NCBI RefSeq assembly: GCF_009728995.1
Contig: NZ_VTZW01000019.1
Location: forward strand, 186,001 to 250,000
Origin: Streptomonospora sp. PA3
Lineage (GTDB): Bacteria > Actinomycetota > Actinomycetes > Streptosporangiales > Streptosporangiaceae
DNA length: 64,000 nucleotides
Direction of reading: 5' to 3'
Shown here: positions 1-8,524 of the stretch, piece by piece
Position numbering within the stretch: position 1 is the first letter of the stretch
Layout of the letters: each line of letters opens with the position of its first letter
Notes under the pieces: model-generated
Seen by the model: only the letters and a program-made list of their open reading frames with translations
What the model was told of the DNA's origin: nothing
Databases searched by the model: none
Program-made: the position numbers and the translations under genes

Positions 1-393
1 GGTGTCGGCGACGACCAGGGCCGCCGCCTCGGTGAAGGAGCACAGGTAGGAGATCTCGGCGCGGCGGTGGGCCGGCAGCGCGTAGACGGGCAGGGCGCCC
101 AGCCGGAACAGGGCGAACGCGACCTCGAAGACCTCGGGGCGGTTGGGCAGCTGGACCACGACGCGGTCCCCGGCGCCGATGCCGAGCCGGGCCAGGCCGG
201 CGGCCATGCGGTCGGCGCGGGCGTCGAGCTCGGCGTAGCTCCAGCGCTGCCCGGCGCCCACGACCGCGGTGCGCTCGGCGAAGCGGCGGGCGCGGTCGCG
301 CAGGAAGGCGCCGATCGTCTCACCCTGCCAGTAGCCCCGTTCGCGGTACCGGTCGGCGAACTCGGTGGGCCAGGGGGTGCATCCGGCGAGCAT
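1..393 (-). CDS. dhbE: 2,3-dihydroxybenzoate-AMP ligase, N-terminal part (runs off left edge)
   Basis: Adenylates 2,3-dihydroxybenzoate and loads it on an aryl carrier protein during catechol siderophore assembly in the cytoplasm. About 131 N-terminal residues are in the window. They open with the family-typical MLAGCTPWP and a Y-R-x-x-G-Y-W segment, followed by the start of an acyl-adenylating fold (W-S-Y-x-E-L-D near residues 50-60, and [10 protein letters not shown] near 75-85). The ATG at 393 fits the length and start of DhbE/EntE proteins, although its ribosome site is weak. The catalytic core and C-terminal domain lie outside the window. It is third in the dhbA-dhbC-dhbE order, 64 bp after dhbC, so it is probably driven by the iron box at 2611. 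Confidence 0.88.
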   Translation of the reverse strand, partial: MLAGCTPWPTEFADRYRERGYWQGETIGAFLRDRARRFAERTAVVGAGQRWSYAELDARADRMAAGLARLGIGAGDRVVVQLPNRPEVFEVAFALFRLGALPVYALPAHRRAEISYLCSFTEAAALVVADT

Positions 394-457
394 GGCGGTG
401 GGCGTTCCCTTCTGCGTTCGGACGGGCGGCGGTGCGCGGTCGGAGGGCGGGCGGGTG

Positions 458-1678
458 TCAGCGCGGCGGCGCGGCGAGCGGCTGGTTGACGCCCAGGGCC
501 AGCAGCAGGGTGCGCAGCTTGGCGGAGGTCTCGGCGAGCTCGGCGTCGGGGTCGGACTCGGGCACGATGCCGCCGCCGGCGAACAGGTCGAGGGTGTCTC
601 CGGCGACGTCGGCACAGCGGATGGAGACCACCCACGCGCCGTCGCCGCGGGCGTCGGTGCACCCGACGGCGCCGGTGTAGAAGCCGCGGTCGAACGGTTC
701 GATACCGGCGATGGCCGCGCGCGCGGCGGCGGTGGGGCTGCCGCACACGGCCGGGGTCGGGTGGAGCGCGGCGGCGAGCACGGGCGAGGGGGTGCCGGGG
801 TCGCGCAGCTCTCCGGTGATGCGGGTGGACAGGTGCCACAGGGTGGCGGTCCGGGCGAGTTCGGGCTCGGGCACGTCGAGGGTGCGGCAGTAGGGCCGCA
901 GCGCCTCGGCGACGGCCTCGACGACGACGGCGTGCTCGTGGCGGTCCTTGGCCGAGCCGAGCAGGTGGACGGCGTTGCGCTGGTCCTTGCTCGGGTCGGC
1001 GCTGCGGGGCGCTGAGCCGGCCAGGGGGTTGGAGACGACCCTGCCGTCCCGCTTGGCCACCAGCAGTTCGGGGCTGGCGCCGATGAGGGTGCGGGGCGCG
1101 GCGCCGGCGGAGGGCAGGTCGGCGGCGAAGGTGTAGGCGGCCGGGTCGCGCCAGGCGAGGTTGCCCAGCAGCTGGCCGACGTCGACGGGGCCGGGCCCGG
1201 TGAGCCGCAGCGAGCGGGCGAGGACGATCTTGGCGGTCGCCTGTGCGCCGGTGCCGTGGGCGAGGTGCTTGAGGGCCTGTTCGACGTTGGCGACGTGGGC
1301 GGCGGGATCGGGCAGGGCGCGCATGTCCCAGGGGCCGGGCAGCGGGCGCTGCCTGCGGTCGCCCTGCGGGCTCCGGGACAGGGGCGGCGCGGTGCGCACC
1401 AGTGCGGGGACCACCAGGCGGCCGGGAGCGGTGCCGTCGAAGGGGATCGCGCCGATGGCGATCGGGCCCGATTCCGCCTCGGCCGTGCCCTGCGCCAGCA
1501 GCCCGCTCACGTCCTCCAGTCGTTCGGCGGTGGCCGCGACGCCTTCGCCGAGGATCACGCCGTCGGGGGATGCCAGGAACGCGGCGCCGGGGCGGTAGGC
1601 GTCGAGGAGGTCCCCGGCGGCAGCGGCGGGCGCGGTGCGCTGGTGGAACACCGGTGATGTCTCTTTTCTGGCCGGCAC
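458..1678 (-). CDS. dhbC: Isochorismate synthase DhbC
   Basis: Converts chorismate to isochorismate, the first committed step to 2,3-dihydroxybenzoate. The 406-residue product has the chorismate-binding fold. Recognisable pieces are K-I-V-L-A-R-S-L near residue 150, P-E-L-L-V near 200, N-P-L-A-G-S-A-P-R near 215, [10 protein letters not shown] near 305 and the C-terminal [11 protein letters not shown] metal-binding segment. Length is normal for DhbC/EntC (about 390-410). The start is GTG at 1678. It lies 105 bp after dhbA and 64 bp before dhbE on the same strand. Its neighbours (dhydrogenase and ligase) argue for the siderophore enzyme rather than a menaquinone MenF. An isochorismatase (dhbB) is expected further left, outside the window. 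Confidence 0.9.
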   Translation of the reverse strand: MPARKETSPVFHQRTAPAAAAGDLLDAYRPGAAFLASPDGVILGEGVAATAERLEDVSGLLAQGTAEAESGPIAIGAIPFDGTAPGRLVVPALVRTAPPLSRSPQGDRRQRPLPGPWDMRALPDPAAHVANVEQALKHLAHGTGAQATAKIVLARSLRLTGPGPVDVGQLLGNLAWRDPAAYTFAADLPSAGAAPRTLIGASPELLVAKRDGRVVSNPLAGSAPRSADPSKDQRNAVHLLGSAKDRHEHAVVVEAVAEALRPYCRTLDVPEPELARTATLWHLSTRITGELRDPGTPSPVLAAALHPTPAVCGSPTAAARAAIAGIEPFDRGFYTGAVGCTDARGDGAWVVSIRCADVAGDTLDLFAGGGIVPESDPDAELAETSAKLRTLLLALGVNQPLAAPPR

Positions 1679-1783
1679 CGGCCCGATCGGCGGCTGTCCA
1701 CTCCGGTGCGGGTGCCCACTGATCAGGTCGGTGAAGTGCGGAATCGGATCGGACGGGAGGGGGTGCGGTCGGTGCCGCGGGGG

Positions 1784-2569
1784 TCAGGCGCGCAGGGTCG
1801 CGCCCCCGTCGACGTAGAGATCGTGCATGGTGATGTGCCGGGCGGAGGACGAGGCGAGGAAGCAGACGGCGTCGGCGATGTCGGCGGGGTCGGCGATGCG
1901 GCCCAGGGGGATCCCCACGCGGAAGTCCTCCGGCGAGCCGGCGATCACCCGGCGCTCGCCGTCGGCGTCCTCCCACATGCCGCGCTGCATGGGGGTGTCG
2001 GTGGAGCCGGGCGCGACCACGTTGCACCGGATGCCGCGGGGGGCGAGTTCGAGGCCGAGGGACTTGGTGAACATGGCCGCGGCGGCCTTGGAGGCGGCGT
2101 AGGCGGCCATTCCGGCGCGCGGCACCCCGGCGGCGTTGGAGCCGACCGTGGTGATGGTGCCCCGGCCGCGCGGCGCCATGCGCCGGGCGGCGGCGCGGGA
2201 GACGTGGAAGACGCCGGCGGCGTTGACGGCGAAGACCCGCTGCCACTCGGCGTCGGCGGTTGCGGCGACCTCGCCGGTGGCCAGCACCCCTGCGGCGCTG
2301 ACGGCGTGGGCGACGGGCCCGAGGTCGCGTTCGACGGCGTCGAACAGCTCCTCGACGGCCGCGGCGTCGCGCACGTCGGCGGTGTAGGCCCCGGCTTTGC
2401 CGCCGTCGGCCTGCAACCGCCCGACCAGCTCGGCCAGGCCCCGGCTGTCGAGGTCGGCGGCGGCGACCACCGCGCCCTCGGCGGCCAGGCGGGCGGCCAC
2501 AGCCCTTCCGATGCCTCCCGCGGCGCCGGTCACCAGGGCGACGGTGTCCGCGATCCCGTTGTGGGACAC
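1784..2569 (-). CDS. dhbA: 2,3-dihydro-2,3-dihydroxybenzoate dehydrogenase DhbA
   Basis: Oxidises 2,3-dihydro-2,3-dihydroxybenzoate to 2,3-dihydroxybenzoate with NAD+. It is a classical short-chain dehydrogenase of 261 residues: T-G-A-A-G-G-I-G nucleotide site near residue 15, the catalytic Ser in the V-G-S-N-A-A-G-V segment, Y-A-A-S-K-A active site, and P-G-S-T-D-T-P-M after the last core strand. I chose GTG 2569 because AGGAGG lies just upstream of it; a GTG at 2587 would add six residues. First gene of the leftward dhb operon. An iron box sits 42-60 bp upstream of the chosen start, so iron-dependent repression is expected. An ordinary SDR of other specificity is unlikely given dhbC and dhbE alongside. 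Confidence 0.9.
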   Translation of the reverse strand: MSHNGIADTVALVTGAAGGIGRAVAARLAAEGAVVAAADLDSRGLAELVGRLQADGGKAGAYTADVRDAAAVEELFDAVERDLGPVAHAVSAAGVLATGEVAATADAEWQRVFAVNAAGVFHVSRAAARRMAPRGRGTITTVGSNAAGVPRAGMAAYAASKAAAAMFTKSLGLELAPRGIRCNVVAPGSTDTPMQRGMWEDADGERRVIAGSPEDFRVGIPLGRIADPADIADAVCFLASSSARHITMHDLYVDGGATLRA

Positions 2570-2610
2570 GGCCCTCCTTCCGAGCACAAAAAAGGGTAAG
2601 CAAACCTCAC

Positions 2611-2629
2611 TAAGGCAATGCTTACCTAA
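2611..2629 (-). promoter_or_regulatory. Iron box (IdeR/DmdR operator) upstream of dhbA
   Basis: On the minus strand the 19 bases read TTAGGTAAGCATTGCCTTA, close to the actinobacterial iron-box consensus and nearly palindromic (TTAGG at one end, CCTTA at the other). It lies 42-60 bp upstream of the dhbA start, where an Fe2+-bound IdeR/DmdR repressor would block the promoter. A second, weaker box-like stretch (2595-2613, minus strand TTAGTGAGG then TTTGCTTACC) shares three bases with it, suggesting overlapping sites. Seen: sequence and position. Inferred: the regulator, which is not encoded here. Confidence 0.85.
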
Positions 2630-2931
2630 GCGACTGTCCGCAAGTCTTGAACGGCGGAGCGCATCGTGTCAACCCTGCGAATCGCGACAGAAAGTGAGGA
2701 AAATCCCCAAAACAGGCGGCTTTCAATGTCCGCAGCATCTCACTCGCGACCCGCCCGCCTGCTGACTTGAGGCGGAACGCACCCCGTGGCGGAGGTAAGA
2801 CCACTGTGACCCCGGCGCCACCCGTTCCGACCCCGCCGCGAACTGACCCGCTGAGAACGATCGTCCACTTGGAGTGAGTGTGAGCGAACACAAGCGACGG
2901 CGGGTACAAAGATCGCCGCCACGGCAGGCGT
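2630..2931. other. Intergenic stretch upstream of the dhb operon
   Basis: About 300 bp between the iron box and the stop codon of the next leftward gene. Base composition is more balanced than in the flanking genes. I see no coding region, RNA gene or strong hairpin. It should hold the rest of the dhb promoter region and the 3' end of the upstream MFS transcript. Confidence 0.5.
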
Positions 2932-4191
2932 TCAGCCGCCGCCGACGCCCTCTTCCTCCGGCGGGGGGCCGGACAGGTCGGCGCGGCGCAGGGCCGGCAG
3001 TGCCAGGCCCACTCCCGCGACCGCCACCGCGCAGGCCGCGCCCCCGGCCACCACCGCGATCGACGGGCCGAGCGCCTGCGCGAGGCCCCCGGCCAGGGCA
3101 CCGCCCGCAGCGGGGCCCGCGGTGGCCAGCACCAGCCAGAACGAGCTGACGCGGCCCAGCAGGGCGCCGGGGGTGTAGCGCTGCATCAGGGCGCGCTGCA
3201 GGATCTCGGCGGTGATCATGCCCGCGCCCGCGAGCCCGAGCAGCACCAGCGCCGCCGCGAGGTGCCTGCTCGCCCCGAACCCCGCCATCGCCGCGCCCCA
3301 CACCACACCAGCCGCGATCAGTGCATACCCCGGCCGGGGGATCCGCCCCGCCCAGCCGCTGAACAGCGCGCCGAGGAAGGCGCCCACGGCCGGCGCCGAG
3401 TACAGCAGCCCCACCGTGCGGGCATCGCCCATCAGCACGCGCTCGCCCATCGCGGGGAACACCGCATAGGGCAGGGCGAGCAGCCCGCCGCACAGCTCCA
3501 CCAGCAGCAGTCCGGCGACGATCCGGTGGCGCCGCGCGAACCGCCATGCCTGGGCCAGGGCGCGCAGCGGGCGGGCGGAGCGGTCTTCGGCGGCCGCGGG
3601 CAGGCGCGGCAGCAGCAGCATCAGCGCCACCTGCAGGACCGTTGCGGCGCACGTGGCGGCGTAGCAGACCACGACGCCGGGGCCGGCGATGACCAGGCCC
3701 GCCGCCGACGGTCCGACCATGGTGGCCAGCTGCGTGGTGATGGCCGTCAGCGCCCCGGCCGCGGCCAACTGGTCGGTGCGCACCAGCTCGGGGGTGACCG
3801 CCACGAGGGCGGTCTCACCGACACCGTCGACGATCCCCAGCGCGGCGGCGCAGGCGTAGACGGCCAGCGGGCTCGGCGCGCCGGCGGCCGCGTTCAGCGC
3901 CAGCGCCGCGAACACGGCCGCCGCGCCGGCGCGCGCGGCCAGCAGCAGCGCGCGCCGCTCAAGGCGGTCGGCCAGCACGCCGCCGACCAGGGTGCCCGCG
4001 ACCAGGGTGGTGCCCGCCACGGCGTTGACGGTGCCCACGGCCAGCGACGACCCCGTCAGGTCGTACATCTGCACCGACAGCGCCACCAGGGTGAGACTCA
4101 CCCCGGCCAGGGCGACCGCCCGCGAGGCGAACAGCACCCGAAACGCCCGGCGGGACCTCAGCGGCGCGAGGTCCAGCAGGAGTCCGGGCAT
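2932..4191 (-). CDS. MFS transporter of the EntS (MFS_3) type
   Basis: Probable proton-driven exporter in the cytoplasmic membrane, 419 residues with about 12 hydrophobic segments. The N-terminus (R-R-A-F-R-V-L-F-A-S-R near residue 13), the loop G-G-V-L-A-D-R-L-E-R-R near 70 and D-G-V-G-E-T-A near 115 resemble the EntS family, which exports enterobactin and other small molecules. Its ATG overlaps the stop of the upstream AI-2E-type gene by one base (TGATG), so the two are translationally coupled. It precedes the dhb operon in the same direction, but the iron box lies downstream of it. A role in siderophore export is therefore attractive but unproven; drug efflux is the alternative. Confidence 0.8.
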   Translation of the reverse strand: MPGLLLDLAPLRSRRAFRVLFASRAVALAGVSLTLVALSVQMYDLTGSSLAVGTVNAVAGTTLVAGTLVGGVLADRLERRALLLAARAGAAAVFAALALNAAAGAPSPLAVYACAAALGIVDGVGETALVAVTPELVRTDQLAAAGALTAITTQLATMVGPSAAGLVIAGPGVVVCYAATCAATVLQVALMLLLPRLPAAAEDRSARPLRALAQAWRFARRHRIVAGLLLVELCGGLLALPYAVFPAMGERVLMGDARTVGLLYSAPAVGAFLGALFSGWAGRIPRPGYALIAAGVVWGAAMAGFGASRHLAAALVLLGLAGAGMITAEILQRALMQRYTPGALLGRVSSFWLVLATAGPAAGGALAGGLAQALGPSIAVVAGGAACAVAVAGVGLALPALRRADLSGPPPEEEGVGGG

Positions 4192-5345
4192 CAGCGCTCC
4201 TCCAGGCGGGGAAAGACCACCCGGTTGAGCACCAGCGTCACGGCGGCGCTGACGGGCACCGCGAGCAGCGCACCCACCACGCCCAGCAGCGCGCCGCCCA
4301 GCAGCGCCGAGGTGATGATCACGGTCGGCGCCACGTGCACCGAGCGCTGCAGGATGCGCGGCGCGATGACGTAGCTTTCGATCTGCTGGTAGACGAGGAA
4401 GAAGGCCAGCGTGACCGCGCCCAGGCGCAGGTCGCCCACGCCCACGGCCAGGGTCACCGCCAGCGCCCCGATCGTCGTGCCCACCAGCGGGATCAGCGCC
4501 GTCACGGCGACGATGAGCGAGAGGGTCAGCGCGTAGCCGGAGCCGATCACGGTCAGGTAGGCCAGCGCGACGGCGCCGCCGATCAGCGCGATCACCAGCT
4601 GGCCGGCGATGAAGGCGCCGATGCGCTCGATGATCTCGTCGCCGAGCTCGCGCACGACCGCGCGCCGCGAGCGCGGCACCAGCCGGTAGCCGACCTCGGT
4701 GATGCCGGGCAGCGAGACCATGAAGAACACGGTCAGCACCAGGGTGATGAACGCGGCGAAGAGCGAGTTGATCACCGCCTGGCCGATTCCGAAGACGCCG
4801 CCGAACAGCCGCCGCTGGAACTCCGCGCTCGTCAGGAACCCCTGGAGGCGGTCGAGCACCTCGAACCGGCGGTCGAGGTCGGCGAGGACGGGGTTCTGCT
4901 GGGCGAGCACGAAGTAGTCCGGCAGGTCGGCCACGAAGGCGGCGACCTGCCGGGTCAGCGGCGGCACGATCGTCCAGAAGAACCCGGCGGCGAGTGTCAC
5001 CAGCGCCAGGCACACGGCCGTGATCGCCGCCCAGCGCGGCAGTCCGCGGCGGCGCAGGAACTCCACGACCGGGTTGAGCCCCACGGCCAGGAACAGGGCG
5101 ACCAGGAAGGTGACGAAGACGTCCTGGGCGAGCGCCAGGGTCTCGACCAGCAGCCAGGCGCTGAGCACGCCCAGCGCGCCGACGAAGCCCACGACGAAGA
5201 AGTTGACCTGCTCCAGCGATCCGCCGCGAGTGCGGCGGGCCCCGCGCTCCGCCCGCGCCATCACCCGCGCGGCCCGCTCCAAGCCCCGGGCGGACCGGTC
5301 GGCCGGCGCGGACGCCGCAGCGGAATCGGCCTCGTGATCGGCCAC
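4191..5345 (-). CDS. AI-2E family transporter (PF01594 type)
   Basis: Integral membrane protein of 384 residues, of the family named after the E. coli AI-2 exporter TqsA; most members have other or unknown substrates. A 45-residue charged N-terminus is followed by two hydrophobic segments (about 48-95), one near 110-130, a long soluble loop (130-190), and a C-terminal bundle. The C-terminal part has the family hallmark P-L-V-G-T-T-I-G near residue 290 and Y-Q-Q-I-E-S-Y-V-I-A-P-R near 325. First gene of a two-gene unit with the MFS transporter (one-base overlap). A paralogue lies at 16459-17844. The substrate cannot be read from sequence. Confidence 0.85.
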   Translation of the reverse strand: MADHEADSAAASAPADRSARGLERAARVMARAERGARRTRGGSLEQVNFFVVGFVGALGVLSAWLLVETLALAQDVFVTFLVALFLAVGLNPVVEFLRRRGLPRWAAITAVCLALVTLAAGFFWTIVPPLTRQVAAFVADLPDYFVLAQQNPVLADLDRRFEVLDRLQGFLTSAEFQRRLFGGVFGIGQAVINSLFAAFITLVLTVFFMVSLPGITEVGYRLVPRSRRAVVRELGDEIIERIGAFIAGQLVIALIGGAVALAYLTVIGSGYALTLSLIVAVTALIPLVGTTIGALAVTLAVGVGDLRLGAVTLAFFLVYQQIESYVIAPRILQRSVHVAPTVIITSALLGGALLGVVGALLAVPVSAAVTLVLNRVVFPRLEER

Positions 5346-5441
5346 TCCGGCCCTCCCCCACGTGGGTTGTGCCTGCTCAACTTAACGAACCGGTCGGCGC
5401 GGCGGCGAGCCGGGCGCGCGGTCTCACCCGGCGGGGGCGCA

Positions 5442-5765
5442 TCACGGCGGCGGCGTGCGGATGTCCATGGCCTGCTTCAGGCCGCTGTAGTGGAAGATCC
5501 TGTCGATCTTGCCCGGCGGGACGAGGACGGTCAGCGCGCCGCCGCCGCGGGCCAGGCGCCGGTGCAGCCGGGCCAGGGCGCCCAGGCCCACCGAGTCGAT
5601 GAAGGACAGCCCGGTGAGGTCGACGACCATGCGCGGCCCGTAGACGATCTCGGCGGTGCCGGCCGTCTGCTCGAAGCGGTCGACGCTGGCCAGGTCGAGC
5701 TCTCCGCTCAGGCGCATGACGGTATAGCCGTCGCCGTCGCTGATTCCCAAGTCCAACTGGCACAT
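5442..5765 (-). CDS. STAS-domain anti-sigma factor antagonist
   Basis: A 107-residue single STAS domain of the SpoIIAA/RsbV/BldG type. These proteins bind anti-sigma kinases and so release alternative sigma factors; phosphorylation of one Ser switches them off. The core is visible: L-S-G-E-L-D-L-A near residue 19, then D-L-T-G-L-S-F-I-D-S-V-G-L with the likely phospho-acceptor Ser58. The start at ATG 5765 matches the usual N-terminus; an in-frame start at 5843 would add 26 unrelated residues. No partner anti-sigma kinase or sigma gene is adjacent. It lies between the AI-2E-type gene and a sensor kinase, all leftward but with separate gaps. Confidence 0.85.
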   Translation of the reverse strand: MCQLDLGISDGDGYTVMRLSGELDLASVDRFEQTAGTAEIVYGPRMVVDLTGLSFIDSVGLGALARLHRRLARGGGALTVLVPPGKIDRIFHYSGLKQAMDIRTPPP

Positions 5766-5990
5766 GAGGGCCCGTCCCGCATTGCGCTCGTACCCGCGGG
5801 CGCGGCCGCCCGGCGAGTGCTGCCTGCTTCGATCCCGACCCATTTTCCCGGTGCTTGGGACCGAGAGGAACCGCGAACGCCTCCGCGCGCCCCGGCGGGC
5901 GCGCTCAAGCCCCCTCCGGCCGCGGGACCGGGGGGCGCAACCGGGCCGAACCGGCGGTGCGGCGCCGGCGCCCGCCGCGCCGCCCGCCGG

Positions 5991-7367
5991 TCAGCTCCGC
6001 CGGCTCCCCGGCCGGTACAGGGGCAGGCGCAGGACGAACACGGCGCCGCCCAGCACGTCGCTGTCGCCGGCGTCCAGCGTCCCGCCGAGGGCGCGGGCGA
6101 TCTCGCGGGAGATGGCCAGCCCCAGCCCGGTGCCGCCGGGATCGCGGCGGCGGGACTCGTCCAGCCGGGCGAACCGGTCGAAGATCCGCTCGCGGTCCTG
6201 CTCGGGCACCCCGTGGCCGTCGTCGTGCACCCGCAGCACCGCCTGCCCGCCCTCCTGCGCGACGCCGACCAGGACCCGCCGTTCGGCGTGGCGCTCGGCG
6301 TTGGCCAGCAGGTTGGTGAGCAGCCGGGCGAGCCGGGCGCGGTTGCCGTAGACGTGGGTGCCGCGCTCGACGCTGCTGTCCACGCGCACCCCGGCCGCCC
6401 TGCGCTCGGCCTCGGCGGCGGCGAGCTCGCCCAGGTCGACGGGTTCTCCCCCGCTGATCAGGTCGGCGTCCAGGCGGGCCAGCTCCAGCAGGTCGGCGAC
6501 GATGCGCTCCAGGCGCTGGGTGTCCTTCAGCGCGCCGCGCAGCGCCTCCCGCGGATCGCCGGCTCCGGGGTCGGCCAGCTCGACCTCCAGCCGGGTGCGC
6601 AGCCCCGCGATCGGGTTGCGCAGCTCGTGGGAGGCGTCGGAGGCGAACCTGCGCTGGCGGTCCAGGGCGGTCTCCAGCCGGCGCAGCGTCTCGTTGGCGG
6701 TGCGGGCCAGCGCCGCGATCTCGTCGTCGGTCTCGGGGACGGGCAGCCGCTTGTCGGGGTCGGAGGCGGTGATCTGCTCCAGGCGGGTGCGCACGTCCTC
6801 GACCGGTCGCAGGGTTCGCCCCGACTGCCACCAGGCGATACCGCCGATCGATGCGAGCACCGCCGCGCCCAGACCCACCAGGGAGAACTCCAGCAGCGGC
6901 CCGGTGAGCAGCACCGAGCGCGGAACGGCGGCGTAGACGAGCGCGTCGCCGTAGGCGGAGTCGGGCGAGGAGTAGCCGACGACGGTCAGGCAGTCGCCCG
7001 GGTCGGGGTCGCACACCACGTCGCCGACCGGCCCGTCGTCCCGACGGGGTTCGGCCGAGGTCAGCGGCCCGGCGCCCGCCAGGGTTCCGGTCGCGGCCAG
7101 GACCTCGCCGGACCGGGACACCACCTGGATGCGCACGACGCCCCCGCGAGGGCGGATGGGTCCGTCGAAGCGCTCCTTCTGGATGTCGACGACGACCTCG
7201 CGGGCCGCCTCCCCCGCGGCGAAGACCTCCTCGCGCTCGACGACCACCCGGGTCAGCCGGCTGGTCGCCGTTATCGCGACCACCAGGATGAGGGCCGCCA
7301 CCAGCATGGAACCGACGGTCGCCCGAGCCCGGATCGACCGCAACCGCGCACGCGGGAATCTCGCCAT
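5991..7367 (-). CDS. Orphan two-component sensor histidine kinase
   Basis: A 458-residue membrane sensor kinase. Transmembrane helices lie near residues 18-36 and 160-180. They enclose an extracytoplasmic sensor domain of about 125 residues with two Cys (near 119 and 126) that could form a disulfide. A HAMP linker follows, then the dimerisation box S-H-E-L-R-N-P with phospho-acceptor His247, an N-box (N-L-L-A-N-A-E-R-H), and the ATP-lid motifs D-D-G-H-G-V and G-G-T-G-L-G-L-A. The start at ATG 7367 has TGGAGG four bases upstream. Upstream ATGs would add a low-complexity tail and are unlikely. No response regulator gene is next to it, which is unusual for this class, so the partner must be elsewhere. 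Confidence 0.92.
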   Translation of the reverse strand: MARFPRARLRSIRARATVGSMLVAALILVVAITATSRLTRVVVEREEVFAAGEAAREVVVDIQKERFDGPIRPRGGVVRIQVVSRSGEVLAATGTLAGAGPLTSAEPRRDDGPVGDVVCDPDPGDCLTVVGYSSPDSAYGDALVYAAVPRSVLLTGPLLEFSLVGLGAAVLASIGGIAWWQSGRTLRPVEDVRTRLEQITASDPDKRLPVPETDDEIAALARTANETLRRLETALDRQRRFASDASHELRNPIAGLRTRLEVELADPGAGDPREALRGALKDTQRLERIVADLLELARLDADLISGGEPVDLGELAAAEAERRAAGVRVDSSVERGTHVYGNRARLARLLTNLLANAERHAERRVLVGVAQEGGQAVLRVHDDGHGVPEQDRERIFDRFARLDESRRRDPGGTGLGLAISREIARALGGTLDAGDSDVLGGAVFVLRLPLYRPGSRRS

Positions 7368-7588
7368 GGGCCTCCAGAGCCACCCGTCGGATCGCCGTCG
7401 ATCGCGTCCGGGTCCCTTCCCGGTGGCCGCGGCGACAAAATCGGCACTCGGAAAACAAGGGTAAAACCCCAGGTGCGGCGCAGCACGGCGGCGGTCCCGG
7501 TGCTCGGCGAAAGGCGGCAGCGCATATCCGCCGGCGCCGGCGATCGCGCCCGGAGCCGGCGGCCCGGAGGCTCTGGCAGGCTGGTCGC

Positions 7589-7771
7589 ATGGACGACACG
7601 CGCGACGCCCTGCTCGCCAAGTACGACGCGGCGTGCACCACCACCTGCCACTACTGCCCCTGCCCGCTGCCGCCCGAGACGGTGCGGTGCCGGCTCTGCG
7701 GGCGCCTGCAGGAGCGCGGGGCATCGGCCCAGGCACACGGCCGGAGCCAGGGCGCACCCCCTTCGGACTGA
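7589..7771 (+). CDS. Small Cys-rich protein, unknown function
   Basis: I do not recognise this 60-residue protein. The middle holds C-T-T-T-C-H-Y-C-P-C-P followed after nine residues by V-R-C-R-L-C-G-R-L, six Cys and one His in about 25 residues, which looks like a small zinc-binding knuckle. The tail is Gly/Ser/Gln-rich. A -10-like CAGGCT ends six bases before the ATG, so the mRNA could be leaderless. It is divergent from the sensor kinase (222 bp apart) and precedes the subtilisin-inhibitor gene. The clustered Cys and the promoter make it more likely real than a chance ORF. Confidence 0.5.
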   Translation: MDDTRDALLAKYDAACTTTCHYCPCPLPPETVRCRLCGRLQERGASAQAHGRSQGAPPSD

Positions 7772-7931
7772 TCCTCCCCCGCCTCCTGCGCACCGACGCC
7801 GAGTCGGCACCGATCGGCGACACTCCGCACCGAATTTTCGGAAAACCGCTTCCGAATACGCTGAGTCGCGATTCAATCTCCGTGTGCAACGAATCGGACG
7901 CGGGGCGGCACGGCCCCGCTCAGGAGGCAAC

Positions 7932-8411
7932 ATGCGGAATCGACGCACACCGGTGCTTCTCGCGGTGCTGACCGGGCTGCTGGCGCTGTCCCCGGGAGCC
8001 CATGCGGCGGCAGGGGCTCCCGCGGCCGCGGCCACGACGGGCGGGCGGGCGGCGCAGGTGCCCGACGCGGTCCTGCGGCTGTCGGTGGCCGCCACCGAGG
8101 AGAAGAGGTCCGACAGCACCACTCTGCACTGCCGCCCGGCCGGCGGTTCCCATCCCCGCGCCGAGGACGCCTGCGCGGCGCTGGAGCGCGCCGAGGGCGA
8201 TTTCTCCGCCCTGGGCGAGCGCTCCCAGCAGACCACGATGTGCACGCTGCAGTACGCGCCGGTGCGGGTGAGCGCCAGCGGAGTGTGGCAGGGCGCGCCG
8301 GTGGACTACAGCGAGACGTTCAGCAACCCTTGTGTCGCGCGGGCCGAGACCGCGGGGGTCTTCGACTTCGGCACGGCCGATGCGGGCGGGCCGGATTCGC
8401 CGGCCCGCTGA
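7932..8411 (+). CDS. Secreted subtilisin inhibitor (SSI family, I16)
   Basis: Extracellular serine-protease inhibitor, 159 residues as precursor. The signal peptide (charged M-R-N-R-R, hydrophobic core, cleavage near A-H-A at residue 25) is followed by an SSI domain. The four conserved Cys are C67, C81, C104 and C134, and G-V-W-Q-G and the F-S-N-P-C segment are present. Aligning M-C-T-L-Q-Y with the SSI reactive loop puts Leu106 at P1 and Gln at P1', predicting inhibition of subtilisin- or chymotrypsin-like enzymes rather than trypsin. The ATG at 7932 has a strong AGGAGG. It stands alone, with a terminator hairpin directly downstream. In streptomycetes such inhibitors control secreted and morphogenetic proteases. 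Confidence 0.93.
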   Translation: MRNRRTPVLLAVLTGLLALSPGAHAAAGAPAAAATTGGRAAQVPDAVLRLSVAATEEKRSDSTTLHCRPAGGSHPRAEDACAALERAEGDFSALGERSQQTTMCTLQYAPVRVSASGVWQGAPVDYSETFSNPCVARAETAGVFDFGTADAGGPDSPAR

Positions 8412-8416
8412 GCCCC

Positions 8417-8454
8417 GGGCGGCGGCCGAAGCCGGCCGCCGCCCCTGCTTTTCC
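8417..8454 (+). terminator. Terminator after the SSI gene
   Basis: A GGGCGGCGGCC / GGCCGCCGCCC stem with a short loop is followed by a TGCTTTT run, six bases after the stop codon of the inhibitor gene. Confidence 0.75.
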
Positions 8455-8524
8455 GCGGGTGTGCGGGGTGCTTGACGCGTCGCGCAGGCCTGCTCGCATA
8501 CGTCCGGCTCGCGCCCGCGTCCGG

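Noticed and set aside
4335-8411. Very long open frame (1358 codons) on the plus strand
   Set aside because: Only its last 160 codons are a gene (the subtilisin inhibitor). The rest is the antisense of the AI-2E and kinase genes; open frames of this length come from the extreme GC bias.
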